Numbered from the stretch's first letter, positions 1 to 8,259 are shown. The stretch is DNA of 38,434 bases from an uncultured Chthonomonas sp. (GCA_903885605.1 CAISJD010000161.1:1-38434); one strand, 5' to 3'. The notes: generated from the sequence alone by a model not told the origin. A program made the numbers and translations.

Positions 1-1
1 G

Positions 2-94
2 ATCGGCGAGGGCCTCAAGACCGCCGGCGACGGCCTCGTGGGAGCCGGCGAGGCCATGGAGAAGGAGGCCGAGCCCGGCCCCGAGCCGCGTTAG
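2..94 (+). CDS. C-terminal end of an unknown small protein (partial)
   Basis: The window opens inside a reading frame that runs from base 2 to a TAG at 92-94 and encodes the last 30 residues of a protein. The visible tail is rich in Gly, Ala and Glu and ends in an acidic Pro/Glu stretch. The spaced GL/AGDGL pattern looks like a short amphipathic or low-complexity tail. No family can be assigned. It lies 62 bp upstream of pdxS on the same strand, but a consensus -10 box in between suggests pdxS is transcribed separately. Confidence 0.4.
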   Translation: MGEGLKTAGDGLVGAGEAMEKEAEPGPEPR

Positions 95-130
95 GATGCG
101 CCACCTCGAACACGCAGGGCATGCCACTGG

Positions 131-136
131 TATAAT
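131..136 (+). promoter_or_regulatory. Probable -10 box of the pdxS promoter
   Basis: A perfect TATAAT lies 20 bp before the pdxS start codon. No good TTGACA-like -35 box is visible at the normal spacing, so only the -10 element is supported. Transcription would begin near base 143, giving a very short leader that still includes the GAGGTG ribosome site at 145-150. Confidence 0.5.
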
Positions 137-156
137 CTGAACCCGAGGTGAAGACT

Positions 157-1053
157 ATGAGCGATTACGAGACGCAGAAGGCAACCTGGGCCACCAAGGT
201 CGGTCACGCTGAGATGCTCAAGGGCGGCGTCATCATGGACGTTGTCACCCCCGAGCACGCCGTGATCGCCGAAGAGGCCGGCGCCGTGGCCGTGATGGCC
301 CTGGAACGTGTGCCATCCGATATCCGCGCCAACGGCGGCGTGGCCCGAATGTCGGACCCCAAGATGATCAAGGAGATCATGGCGGCAGTATCGATCCCCG
401 TCATGGCCAAGGCCCGGATCGGCCACTTCGTGGAGGCGCAGATCCTGGAGGCCATCGGCGTTGACTTCGTGGACGAGAGCGAGGTCCTGACGCCGGCGGA
501 CGAGCAGTTCCACATCGACAAGCACGCCTTCAAGGTGCCCTTCGTCTGCGGGTGCCGCGACCTGGGCGAGGCGCTCCGCCGCATCGGCGAAGGCGCGGCC
601 ATGATCCGCACCAAGGGCGAGGCGGGCACCGGCAACGTAGTCGAGGCCGTCCGGCACCTCCGGAACGTGATGGGCGGCATCCGTCGCCTGCAGGGCCTGC
701 CCGTCGAGGAGTTGATGACCGCGGCCAAAGAGCTGGGCGCGCCCTACGACCTGGTGGTGGAGGTCCACAAGACCGGCCGTCTGCCCGTGCCCAACTTCTC
801 GGCCGGCGGCGTCGCCACTCCGGCGGACGCCGCGCTGATGCGCCAGCTTGGGGCCGAGGCAATCTTCGTAGGCTCCGGCATCTTCAAGTCGTCCGACCCC
901 GCCGAGCGGGCACGGGCGATCGTGGCGGCCTGCACCTACTTCGACAAGCCGGACAAGCTGGCCGAGGTCTCCGCGGGCCTGGGCGAGGCGATGTTCTCGC
1001 TGGATGTCCGCAAGATCGACGAAGCTGATCGGATGGCGTCGCGAGGCTGGTAG
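157..1053 (+). CDS. pdxS: Pyridoxal 5'-phosphate synthase lyase subunit PdxS
   Basis: PdxS condenses ribose 5-phosphate, glyceraldehyde 3-phosphate and ammonia into pyridoxal 5'-phosphate in the DXP-independent vitamin B6 pathway. It is cytoplasmic and normally works as a dodecamer with the glutaminase PdxT. The 298-residue product has family-standard length and is conserved throughout. Asp28, Lys85 (in MAKARIGH) and Lys153 (in RTKGE) align with the two swinging-arm lysines and the active-site aspartate of the family. The ATG at 157 is preferred over the in-frame GTG at 148, because that GTG is part of the GAGGTG Shine-Dalgarno sequence, which sits 6 bp before 157. No pdxT lies beside it, so the glutaminase must be elsewhere or ammonia is used directly. 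A strong palindrome follows the gene. Confidence 0.97.
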   Translation: MSDYETQKATWATKVGHAEMLKGGVIMDVVTPEHAVIAEEAGAVAVMALERVPSDIRANGGVARMSDPKMIKEIMAAVSIPVMAKARIGHFVEAQILEAIGVDFVDESEVLTPADEQFHIDKHAFKVPFVCGCRDLGEALRRIGEGAAMIRTKGEAGTGNVVEAVRHLRNVMGGIRRLQGLPVEELMTAAKELGAPYDLVVEVHKTGRLPVPNFSAGGVATPADAALMRQLGAEAIFVGSGIFKSSDPAERARAIVAACTYFDKPDKLAEVSAGLGEAMFSLDVRKIDEADRMASRGW

Positions 1054-1074
1054 CCTTCCGCCGTCGGAAGCGTA

Positions 1075-1108
1075 GCGGGGCTCCCGGGATCGATCCCGGG
1101 AGCCCCGC
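1075..1108. terminator. Perfect 17-bp inverted repeat between convergent genes
   Basis: Bases 1075-1091 and 1092-1108 are exact reverse complements and can form a very stable GC-rich hairpin. The element sits between the convergent pdxS and TPR genes, so it probably ends transcription from both sides. The flanking T tracts are poor (TTGCTGT on the right), so it is not a textbook intrinsic terminator in either direction. Confidence 0.7.
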
Positions 1109-1136
1109 TTGCTGTGTCGGAAGAGCCTGAAGGACC

Positions 1137-2591
1137 TCAGTTTCTGGGCTTGGGGCGGCTGAGGCGGTCCAGGTTCTTGCGGGCGTCGGCGAACTTGGGG
1201 CTCACCTGCAGCGCCTTACGGTAGGCGGCGAGCGCGCCGGCGGTATCTCCCTTGCGCTCGTACGCGACGCCCAGGTTGTTCCAGGCCGGAGCGTGCTTGG
1301 GATCGGCCTGCACGGCGGCCTTGAACTCGCGAATGGCGTCATCCGCCCTGCCCTGCCGATCGTAGATCAGCCCCAGGCCGTTCAGCGCCTCGGGATGGGC
1401 CTTGCCGGCGGCCAGCGACTTGCGGTACTCACGCTCAGCCTGCGCCAGGTCGCCCCGCTCCAGATGTGCGCCGGCCAGCCACCGCCGCACGTCGGTCCGT
1501 TGCGGGGCGCGGAGCACAGCCGCCTCCCATGCCGCCACAGCCCCTTCCCTATCGCCCGCCTTGGCGCAGGCGGCGCCGAGGTTGATCCAACCGGTGGCAT
1601 CATCGGGCTTCACGTCCGTGAGGGCCTTGAAGAGCTTGGCGGCCTCCTTGGCATCACCCTTGCGGTAGAGCAGTAGGCCCAGCGCCGAGAGGACCTCGGG
1701 GCTGTTGGGCTTGGCCCCCAGCGCCGTGCGGTAGGCTTCGACGGCCTTGGCGGGCTGACTGGTGCGGCTATAGAGCAGACCCAGGTTGTAGGCGACATGG
1801 AAGTCATTGGGCGTGCGCGCCTGGAGCTTCTCGAACTGGACGATGGCCTCCGTATCGCGCTTCATCAGGATCAGCGTTTCGCCCAGCGCCACGCGTGCCT
1901 GGTCGCTCTTAGGGTCGAGGATCAGCACCCGATCCAGCGCCGCGCGGGCCTGGGCGTATAGCCCGGCCTCGTTCGCCGCCAAACCCAGGTTCAGCCAGAA
2001 GGTGGCGTTCTTAGGTTGGAGCAGCGTGGCGGTGGCGTAGGCCTGCGCGGCCGGACCGGGTTTCCCGCTGGACTGCAGCGCCACGCCGAGGTTGTTATGG
2101 ATGAAGGCGTCGCGCGGGCGGAGCTCGGCGGCCTTCTGCAAGGCGGCGACGGCCTCGTCGTAACGCTGCATCCGCATGTATACGTTGCCCAGATTGTAGA
2201 AGCCGTTGGCGGCCTTGGGGTCGAGCTGGGTGGCTTTGCGGAAGGCCTCCGCCGCATCGGCAGTTCGCTGCGTGTTGAGGTAGGCGTTGCCCAGGTTGGT
2301 CCAGGCCTCGCCGTAGTTGGGACGCAGGCGCACAGCCTCCTCCAGCGGCTTGCAGGCCTCGGCGTACGCGGCACGGCGAAGGTGGATGAAGCCGATCCAG
2401 TTCCAGACCAGCGGCTCCGTGGGCGCCAGCTTCGCGGCCTGCTCGAAGGCGGCCAAAGCCTCATCCATCTTGCCGTCGCGGTAGAGCGTGACGGCCTTGC
2501 TGAACTGCGACGAAGGGTCCTGCGCCGGCGCGCAGAGGGGTAGGCAGAGCGCCGCGGCCAGCGCCGCCAACGCCGCCAGGCGGCGCATCAC
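1137..2591 (-). CDS. Secreted or periplasmic TPR-repeat protein
   Basis: The 484-residue product begins with a clear Sec signal peptide: MMRR, a hydrophobic Ala/Leu stretch, then a cleavage-like APAQ near residue 23. The rest is about twelve tandem 34-residue tetratricopeptide repeats, recognisable from repeated W/Y-NLG-AY and A--AF-KA--L-P patterns. TPR arrays are protein-protein interaction scaffolds; no enzymatic domain is visible. The ATG overlaps the stop of the upstream AAA+ ATPase gene by 4 bp, so the two are probably translationally coupled. The predicted export of this protein versus the apparently cytoplasmic ATPase makes direct partnership uncertain. Specific function is unknown. 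Confidence 0.85.
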   Translation of the reverse strand: MMRRLAALAALAAALCLPLCAPAQDPSSQFSKAVTLYRDGKMDEALAAFEQAAKLAPTEPLVWNWIGFIHLRRAAYAEACKPLEEAVRLRPNYGEAWTNLGNAYLNTQRTADAAEAFRKATQLDPKAANGFYNLGNVYMRMQRYDEAVAALQKAAELRPRDAFIHNNLGVALQSSGKPGPAAQAYATATLLQPKNATFWLNLGLAANEAGLYAQARAALDRVLILDPKSDQARVALGETLILMKRDTEAIVQFEKLQARTPNDFHVAYNLGLLYSRTSQPAKAVEAYRTALGAKPNSPEVLSALGLLLYRKGDAKEAAKLFKALTDVKPDDATGWINLGAACAKAGDREGAVAAWEAAVLRAPQRTDVRRWLAGAHLERGDLAQAEREYRKSLAAGKAHPEALNGLGLIYDRQGRADDAIREFKAAVQADPKHAPAWNNLGVAYERKGDTAGALAAYRKALQVSPKFADARKNLDRLSRPKPRN

Positions 2592-4228
2592 TGGCGCACC
2601 TCCTGCGCCGGGGCTTCGACCGAGACGGCCTCCTCCACAGGCGGCGTGCTGGGCCTGCCGAGCCGACGACGCGGAGCGGCCTTGGCGGGCGCTGCGGCCT
2701 TGAGCGCGGCCAGCGCCGCCGACTGCTGCTCCAGCGTCTCTACGGCCGCGTCAGAGGCCATGCGGGCCCGGCTGGAGGCCCACTCGCGGAGGTCGCCGAT
2801 CTTCTCGCGCATGGTCATCGAGAGAGGCACGGTGGCTCGTGCGGCCTTGCGGATGTCATCCATCGTGATGTCGCGGCCGGTGTCGAACGCATCGTAGAGC
2901 GACTCGACGACGAGCTGCTCGATCTCCGCGCCGGAGAAGCCCGGGGTGATGCGCGCCAGCTCCTTGGTGTCGTACTTCGAGGCGTCGCGCTTGCGTCGGC
3001 GCAGGTGGATCTCGAAAATCTCGGCGCGCTCGTTGGCAGCGGGCAGGTCGATGAAGAAGATCTCGTCGAAGCGGCCCTTGCGGAGTAGCTCGGGCGGCAG
3101 CGCCTCGACCTGGTTGGCCGTCGAAACGACGAAGACCGGGACGGTCTTCTCCTGCAGCCAGGTGAGGAAGGTGCTGAAAACGCGCGACGTGGTGCCTCCA
3201 TCCGAGGAGCCGGAGCTCTGCGTGCCGGAGAGGCCCTTCTCCAACTCGTCGAGCCAGAGGATGCACGGGGCCACGGACTCCGCCACGCGGATGGCCTTTC
3301 GCATGTTCTCCTCTGACGCGCCGACCAGGCCCGCGAAGACCTTGCCGATGTCAAGGCGGAGCAACGGCAACCGCCATTGCGCGCCGATGGCCTTGGCGGT
3401 GAGGCTCTTGCCGCAGCCCTGCACACCGATCAGGAGGACGCCCTTGGGCTCGGGCAGGCCGAACTCGCGCGCACGGTCGGTGAAGGCCGTGGTGCGCTTC
3501 TCCATCCAGCCCTTCAGGAGGTTGAGGCCGCCCACGTCGGCGAAGGCCTCGTTGGCGGGGTAGTACTCCAGGATGCCCGACTTGCGGATGATCTGCTCCT
3601 TCTCGGAGAGGACCACATCGACGTCGAACCGGTGCTTCTCCACCAGAGACTTGGCCAGCACGTTCTCGGCCTCGGTGGAGGTGAGGCCCTGGGTCGCCTT
3701 GAGGACGCGCTCGCGCTCCTCCGGCGTCAGGTTCGTGTCGAGGCTGGGCATCTCGCGGACGGAGCGAATGGTCTGGTCCAGCAAGGCCGAGAGCTCGTCG
3801 TAGGAGGGCAACCCGTAGTCGAGCACGGTGATGTCCTTCTCAAGCTCCGGCGGCAGCTTCAGGATCGGGCTGACCACGATGATGGTCTTGTAGCAGTTCT
3901 TGACGATGGCGCTCACGTCGCGCAGGCGCCGGGTGACGTTGGCGTCGCTGATGAAGGCGTGGAAGTCCTTCAGCACGAAGATGGCGTGCTCCGGCGAGCG
4001 GGCGATGTAGTCCAGCGCGGCCAGGGGATCGCGCGTGGCGGCATCGCGCCGGTCCGCCGACGTGGTGAAGCCCTGCGTGATGGTCCAGGTATGGACCACC
4101 TTGGTGCGCTCGCGGGCGATGGCGCGGATGGCGTCCTCTACCCGCCGCTCCTCCCACGAGATGACGTAGACCACCGGGTAACGCGCCCGAATGAAGATCT
4201 CAAGTTGTCGATCTGCACTGGATGGCAC
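2588..4228 (-). CDS. Ycf46-like AAA+ ATPase
   Basis: A 546-residue AAA+ ATPase with an N-terminal degenerate ATPase-like domain (about residues 1-200) and a complete C-terminal AAA module. Walker A is GVQGCGKS (268-275), Walker B is LWLDELEK (324-331), sensor 1 is STAN (369-372) and the arginine-finger region is RKGRFDE (383-389). The final 60 residues are an Ala/Lys/Pro-rich tail. This arrangement matches the Ycf46/CbbX-like group found in cyanobacteria and several other phyla, whose cellular role is poorly defined. I chose GTG at 4228 because GGAGG lies 5 bp upstream; the frame stays open to 4414 but that extension is low-complexity and overlaps phnC. The stop overlaps the TPR gene start by 4 bp. 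Confidence 0.85.
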   Translation of the reverse strand: MPSSADRQLEIFIRARYPVVYVISWEERRVEDAIRAIARERTKVVHTWTITQGFTTSADRRDAATRDPLAALDYIARSPEHAIFVLKDFHAFISDANVTRRLRDVSAIVKNCYKTIIVVSPILKLPPELEKDITVLDYGLPSYDELSALLDQTIRSVREMPSLDTNLTPEERERVLKATQGLTSTEAENVLAKSLVEKHRFDVDVVLSEKEQIIRKSGILEYYPANEAFADVGGLNLLKGWMEKRTTAFTDRAREFGLPEPKGVLLIGVQGCGKSLTAKAIGAQWRLPLLRLDIGKVFAGLVGASEENMRKAIRVAESVAPCILWLDELEKGLSGTQSSGSSDGGTTSRVFSTFLTWLQEKTVPVFVVSTANQVEALPPELLRKGRFDEIFFIDLPAANERAEIFEIHLRRRKRDASKYDTKELARITPGFSGAEIEQLVVESLYDAFDTGRDITMDDIRKAARATVPLSMTMREKIGDLREWASSRARMASDAAVETLEQQSAALAALKAAAPAKAAPRRRLGRPSTPPVEEAVSVEAPAQEVRQ

Positions 4229-4286
4229 AGCCACCTCCGCATATGGGTGTCGGCCCCGGCCGATTGGAGTGGACGGGGCTGGGATA

Positions 4287-5072
4287 CTATGAACCGTAGA
4301 AGACCTGCTCGACCTCGGCCTCGCCGAACGACGGCGCCGGGCCGTCCCACGCCACCGAACCGGCCTTGAGGGCCACGATCCGATCGCAGTGGCGGCGCGC
4401 GGCGCGCACGTCATGGAGGCTAAGGACTAGTGTAGCACCGCGCTCATGGCCCAGGCGGACCAGCAGTTCCAGCACCTCGTCGGCGGTTCGGACGTCCAGG
4501 TTGGCCGTGGGCTCGTCGCCGAGGATGAGCCTCGCCTGCTGCACCAGGGCGCGAGCGATGCCCACCCGCTGCTTCTGCCCGCCGGAGAGGCGACGGACCT
4601 GACGATCCTCGGTGCCCGTCAGCCCCACGTCGGCCAGGGCGGCCCGCGCGGCTTCCACGTCGGAGGCCGGGAAGCGGCCCAGGAGGCTCGGCAGGAGCGG
4701 GGCGGAGCCCAGCCGCCCGGCCAGCACATTGGCCAGCACGGACAGCCGGTCGATCAGCGCGAACTCCTGGAAGATCATTCCCACTTGTCGACGAAGCTCC
4801 ATCCGGTCCCGTTCCGCCAGCGTGGCGACGGATTGGCCCAGTACCACCGCGTCGCCGTCGGTCGGCGTCACCAGGCCGTTCAGGACGCGAAGCAGCGTGC
4901 TCTTCCCCGCGCCGGAGGGCCCCACCAGCGCCACTCGCTCGCCGGGTGCGACCGTGAGCGTCACCTCGCGCAGGCCGAATACGCCGGGGGCGTACCGGTG
5001 CGTCACGCCGTCGAGCCGGATCACCGGATCGAGAGCGCCGGCCGCCGAGGCCGAGGACGTGCCGGCTGTCAC
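4287..5072 (-). CDS. phnC: Phosphonate-type ABC transporter ATP-binding protein
   Basis: A 261-residue ABC ATPase, the energy-coupling subunit of an importer for phosphonate, phosphite or a related oxyanion. Visible motifs are Walker A GPSGAGKS (51-58), Q-loop at FQEF (101-104), ABC signature LSGGQ (162-166), Walker B LILGDEP with catalytic Glu187, and the switch histidine in LSLHD near residue 219. PhnC identity is supported by the paired phnD-like binding-protein gene, whose TGA stop overlaps this GTG start by 4 bp. No membrane permease (PhnE) is encoded anywhere in the window, so a complete importer cannot be assembled from this locus. True substrate is unknown. Confidence 0.85.
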   Translation of the reverse strand: MTAGTSSASAAGALDPVIRLDGVTHRYAPGVFGLREVTLTVAPGERVALVGPSGAGKSTLLRVLNGLVTPTDGDAVVLGQSVATLAERDRMELRRQVGMIFQEFALIDRLSVLANVLAGRLGSAPLLPSLLGRFPASDVEAARAALADVGLTGTEDRQVRRLSGGQKQRVGIARALVQQARLILGDEPTANLDVRTADEVLELLVRLGHERGATLVLSLHDVRAARRHCDRIVALKAGSVAWDGPAPSFGEAEVEQVFYGS

Positions 5073-5992
5073 GGGCGCTTGGGCTTCTCGAAGCTCTCAA
5101 TGGTCACGTTCTGCGAACGGGCCACGGAGCGAACCTTGTCGAACAGCTTGTCATCGGCCGGGACGATCTTGTCGTTGGGCGCCTTGAGCATGGCGGCGCG
5201 GCCCTCCGGGTCGGTGTTCATATCCATGAAGGCCTTGCGAAGCTTCGCGACCTCGGCGTCAGGCAGGTCGCCTCGGGCCACATAGATACCGTTCGGGATC
5301 GCCTCTGTCTCGGCCAGCACTCGCATCAGCTTGGCCTTCTCGGGCGTCTCACGGTAGGCCACCTGGAAGACCGACTCGTAGGCGCATCCGGCGGCGGCGG
5401 TGCCGTTTTCCACCGCGGCCACGACCATGTTGGCATTGCCTGCGTTGCGGGCGCCCTTGAGGTGGGCCAGGATGCCCTGCTTCTCAAGCATGGCCTTGGG
5501 GAGCAGGTAGCCCGTGGTGGACGAGAGGTCTCCGAACGCGATCTCCTTCCCCTTCAGGTCGGCCAGCGACTTGATGCCGCTGTCGGCCCGCGTGAAGATG
5601 ATGCCTCTGTAGTCCAGGCTGCCCATGGCCCAGGGCATGGCCAGGGGCTTCAGGCGGATGCGCCCCGACGCCAGCGCATAGGGGAACGCAGACAGGTAGG
5701 CCACATCGACCTGCCCCGCCTGTAGCGCGGCCAACACACCGGCGTAGTCGATCACGGGCATGAACTTGCCCTCGGCGGCGCCCATGCGTTTGGCGAGGTA
5801 GGCGGCCATGGGGGCGTACTCCTCGCTCAGCTTGTCGGCGGCCTCGTAGGGCACCACCGTGAGGCGCAGCGTGGAGCCGATGGGCTTCTCCCGCGGAGCC
5901 TCGGCGGCCTCTCTGCCCACCTGTGGCTTCGAGCAACCCGCCAGCCCTGCCGCGCAGAGCGCCACCAAACCGACCCGAAGTACCTTGAGCAT
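5069..5992 (-). CDS. phnD: Phosphate/phosphite/phosphonate-type solute-binding lipoprotein
   Basis: The 307-residue product is a PhnD-family periplasmic binding protein. It starts with a lipoprotein signal whose lipobox LAGC places the lipidated cysteine at residue 20. The mature part shows family features: an early VPYEAADKLSEEYAPMAAYL-type segment, a DVAYLSAFPYA ligand-loop segment, and GKEIAFGDLSSTTGYLLPKAML, where Ser/Thr residues bind the oxyanion in characterised homologues. GGGAGG lies about 8 bp before the ATG. It is first in a leftward group with phnC, the AAA+ ATPase and the TPR gene. PhnD-like proteins without a permease are sometimes sensors rather than transport components, so a sensing role is a real alternative. 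Confidence 0.87.
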   Translation of the reverse strand: MLKVLRVGLVALCAAGLAGCSKPQVGREAAEAPREKPIGSTLRLTVVPYEAADKLSEEYAPMAAYLAKRMGAAEGKFMPVIDYAGVLAALQAGQVDVAYLSAFPYALASGRIRLKPLAMPWAMGSLDYRGIIFTRADSGIKSLADLKGKEIAFGDLSSTTGYLLPKAMLEKQGILAHLKGARNAGNANMVVAAVENGTAAAGCAYESVFQVAYRETPEKAKLMRVLAETEAIPNGIYVARGDLPDAEVAKLRKAFMDMNTDPEGRAAMLKAPNDKIVPADDKLFDKVRSVARSQNVTIESFEKPKRP

Positions 5993-6031
5993 GGTCCACG
6001 CCTCCCTGTCGCCCGCATCGGCGACGCCTCT

Positions 6032-6037
6032 ATTATA
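6032..6037 (-). promoter_or_regulatory. Probable -10 box of the phnD promoter
   Basis: Read on the minus strand this is a perfect TATAAT, 40 bp before the phnD start codon. No convincing -35 box is visible at 16-18 bp upstream. It lies in the 188-bp divergent spacer between phnD and lysA. Confidence 0.5.
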
Positions 6038-6084
6038 GAATGGGCACGTGCGCTGAGGAGAGGCCCCCAGCGATCGGCCGTCGG

Positions 6085-6114
6085 TTGACTCCCGAAGTAC
6101 GGGTCGGATACACT
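6085..6114 (+). promoter_or_regulatory. Probable sigma-70-type promoter of the lysA group
   Basis: TTGACT at 6085-6090 and TACACT at 6109-6114 are separated by 18 bp, a good match to the housekeeping consensus. Transcription would start near 6121, just before a stem-loop and about 60 bp upstream of lysA. Confidence 0.5.
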
Positions 6115-6123
6115 ACGGGATGA

Positions 6124-6154
6124 ACGCCGGGCGCCACGCGCCGCGGCGTCTTTT
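6124..6154 (+). promoter_or_regulatory. Leader hairpin followed by a T run upstream of lysA
   Basis: Bases 6124-6134 pair with 6138-6149 to give an 11-bp GC-rich stem with one bulged G and a 3-nt loop. CTTTT follows at once (6150-6154), the shape of an intrinsic terminator. It lies between the predicted lysA transcription start and the lysA ATG. It could be an attenuator, a 5' stabilising hairpin, or a terminator for transcription entering from the left. No lysine riboswitch core can be seen; the leader is far too short for one. Confidence 0.4.
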
Positions 6155-6180
6155 GTGCATGACAGGAGCGATATCCCACT

Positions 6181-7518
6181 ATGCTGCTCGGCACCCAGCG
6201 CGTGAACGCCCAGGGGCGCTTGGAGATAGGCGGCTGCGACACGGTCGCGCTGGCCCAGGAATTCGGCACGCCGCTCTATGTGGTCGATGAGACGGAGCTG
6301 CGCTCCCGTTGCCGGACCTACATCGGCGCCTTCGCAGGCCGGTACCCGCGCAACCGCATCCATTACGCGAGCAAAGCGCTGCTCAACCTCGCCGTGGCGA
6401 GGATCGTCGCGCAGGAGGGGCTCTGCCTCGATACAGCTTCCTACGGCGAGCTCTTCACCGCGCTACGGGCGCGGTTCCCGGCATCGCGCATCAACCTGCA
6501 CGGCAGCAACAAGCTGGCGCCGGAGATCGAGTTGGCCGTGCGGCGCCGGATCGGGCACATCACGCTGGACAACTTCGGCGAGATCCAGCTCGTGGCCGAC
6601 GCAGCCGCCGCCCAGCAGCGGCCGGTGCGCGTGCTGGTGCGCGTGGCGCCCGGCGTCGATCCCGACACGCACCGGTTCATCAGCACCGGCCAGGCGGACA
6701 CCAAGTTCGGCTTCAACATCCTGGACGGGTCGGCCATCGAGGCCGTGCGGCGCGTGCTGGCCTCGCCTGCGCTGAGGTTTGACGGCATCCACTTCCATGT
6801 GGGCTCCCAGTTGCTGGACACCGTCTCGCACGAGGAGGCCATCGCCGCGGCCGTCGACCTGATGGCTGAAATCCGCGCGACGACCGGCGCCCTCTGCCGT
6901 GAGCTGAACATCGGCGGAGGCCTGGGCGTGCGCTACCTCTCGACGCACGAGCCGCCCTCCCTGGAGACCTACGCCGAACGCATCACCGGTGCACTGACGG
7001 ACGCCCTGGCGAAGCATGGCCTGCCGCTACCCGTCCTGGCGCAGGAGCCGGGCCGCAGCCTGGTGGCCGAGGCGGGCACGACGCTCTACACCGTAGGCGC
7101 CATCAAGACCGTTCCCACGCTGACGGCCCCGGGCTCCCGAACGTATGCATCCATTGACGGCGGCCTCTCCGATAACCCACGCCCGCAGCTCTACGAGGCG
7201 GTCTACGAGGTTATCGCGGCGGGCAAGGCCGACCAGCCGCACGACCGGACCTACGCCGTCGCCGGCAGGCATTGCGAGACCGACGTGCTGATCTGGGAGG
7301 CGAAGGCGCCCGAGCTGGAACGCGGCGACACGCTGGCCGTCCAGACGACCGGCGCCTACAACGCTGCCATGGCCAGCAACTACAACAAGTTCCTGCGGCC
7401 CGCCATGGTCCTCGTGGGTGACGGCCGCGCCGACCTGATCGTCAAGCGCGAAACGCCTGCCGACCTGGTGCGTCATGATTGTGTGCCCGCCAGGCTCAAG
7501 GCGGGAGCAAGGACCTAG
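6181..7518 (+). CDS. lysA: Diaminopimelate decarboxylase
   Basis: LysA catalyses the last step of lysine biosynthesis, the PLP-dependent decarboxylation of meso-diaminopimelate, in the cytoplasm. The 445-residue product is a fold-type III decarboxylase: PLP-binding Lys65 in YASKA, His206 in HVGS, the glycine loop GGG at 245-247, EPGRS at 289-293, and the second active-site segment AGRHCETD with Cys365 and Glu366, contributed across the dimer. The ATG at 6181 fits the family N-terminus (a start like MLLGTQRVN then GGCD). Its nearest purine-rich site, GGAG at 6164-6167, is 13 bp away, so initiation may be weak. The next gene continues in the same frame after the TAG stop. Promoter and leader hairpin lie upstream. 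Confidence 0.97.
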   Translation: MLLGTQRVNAQGRLEIGGCDTVALAQEFGTPLYVVDETELRSRCRTYIGAFAGRYPRNRIHYASKALLNLAVARIVAQEGLCLDTASYGELFTALRARFPASRINLHGSNKLAPEIELAVRRRIGHITLDNFGEIQLVADAAAAQQRPVRVLVRVAPGVDPDTHRFISTGQADTKFGFNILDGSAIEAVRRVLASPALRFDGIHFHVGSQLLDTVSHEEAIAAAVDLMAEIRATTGALCRELNIGGGLGVRYLSTHEPPSLETYAERITGALTDALAKHGLPLPVLAQEPGRSLVAEAGTTLYTVGAIKTVPTLTAPGSRTYASIDGGLSDNPRPQLYEAVYEVIAAGKADQPHDRTYAVAGRHCETDVLIWEAKAPELERGDTLAVQTTGAYNAAMASNYNKFLRPAMVLVGDGRADLIVKRETPADLVRHDCVPARLKAGART

Positions 7519-7548
7519 GCCATCGACCTCGAGAGTTTCATCATAACG

Positions 7549-8160
7549 ATGGCGGTGCTCATCATGGCCATCACCGTGCATGAGTTCGCCCACGCGTTCG
7601 CGGCCGACCGGCTCGGCGATGACCTGCCGCGCAGCCAGGGGCGCGTCTCACTCTTCCCCACCGACCACCTGGACCCTGTCGGCACGCTCATGATGGCGGT
7701 GACGAGCTGGACCGGGTTCGGCATCGGCTGGGGCAAGCCCGTGCAGACGAACCCGTCGGCGTTCCGGAACCCGCGGCGCGACCAGGGCATCGTCGCGGTG
7801 GCGGGGCCGCTGAGCAATATCGCGCAGGCAACGCTCTTTTCGCTAGGCATCCGCCTGATGGTCGGCCTCGGTTCGGGGTCCATCGGCGCCTCGTCGATGT
7901 GGTTTGAGTTCCTGCAGACGGGGCTCATCGTGAACCTGGCGCTGGCCTTCTTCAACCTGATCCCGCTGAAGCCGCTGGACGGCTCATGGATCATGACCGC
8001 AGCGCTGCCCTATCCCCAGGCCCGTGCATACGAGATCTTCATGCTGAAGTACGGCCCTATCATCTTCCTGTTGATGGTCTTCGTCTTCAGGGGCGTGATC
8101 GGCATGCTGATCGGACCTCCGGTGATGTTGATGCAGCGCCTCTTGCTCTGGGGCATCTAG
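7549..8160 (+). CDS. Site-2-protease-type (M50 family) membrane metalloprotease
   Basis: A 203-residue integral membrane zinc metalloprotease of the compact M50B type. The metal-binding HEFAH (His11-His15 from this ATG) lies in the first membrane segment, and the third ligand Asp144 is in NLIPLKPLDGSW. Four to five hydrophobic segments are visible. Such proteases cut substrates within the membrane; the substrate here is unknown. The start is doubtful. The ATG at 7549 has no good ribosome site and leaves only ten residues before HE. The frame stays open back to the lysA stop at 7516-7518, and an AAGGA site at 7509-7513 sits 8 bp before an ATC at 7522, which would add nine residues. It is tightly linked to lysA and lies about 100 bp before trpS. 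Confidence 0.88.
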   Translation: MAVLIMAITVHEFAHAFAADRLGDDLPRSQGRVSLFPTDHLDPVGTLMMAVTSWTGFGIGWGKPVQTNPSAFRNPRRDQGIVAVAGPLSNIAQATLFSLGIRLMVGLGSGSIGASSMWFEFLQTGLIVNLALAFFNLIPLKPLDGSWIMTAALPYPQARAYEIFMLKYGPIIFLLMVFVFRGVIGMLIGPPVMLMQRLLLWGI

Positions 8161-8259
8161 ACCGGGGCGAACCGCGATGGGCCGCCCGTCGCGCGTTTGG
8201 TGAACCGTGTGGCGGCAGGGACGTGTGGCGGGCGCCGGCCTGCCGGCAAGGAGTGGACC

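Noticed and set aside
91-768. Long open frame antisense to pdxS
   Set aside because: It encodes a His/Gly/Ala/Asp-rich sequence typical of the reverse strand of a GC-rich gene, and pdxS is certain by its catalytic residues.
4229-4414. N-terminal extension of the AAA+ ATPase
   Set aside because: Low-complexity Arg/Ser residues overlapping phnC; GTG at 4228 has a well-placed GGAGG.
8161-8259. T-box or other riboswitch upstream of trpS
   Set aside because: The 99-bp spacer has a small GCCGGC inverted repeat at 8234-8247, but it lacks T-box features and a terminator with a T run.
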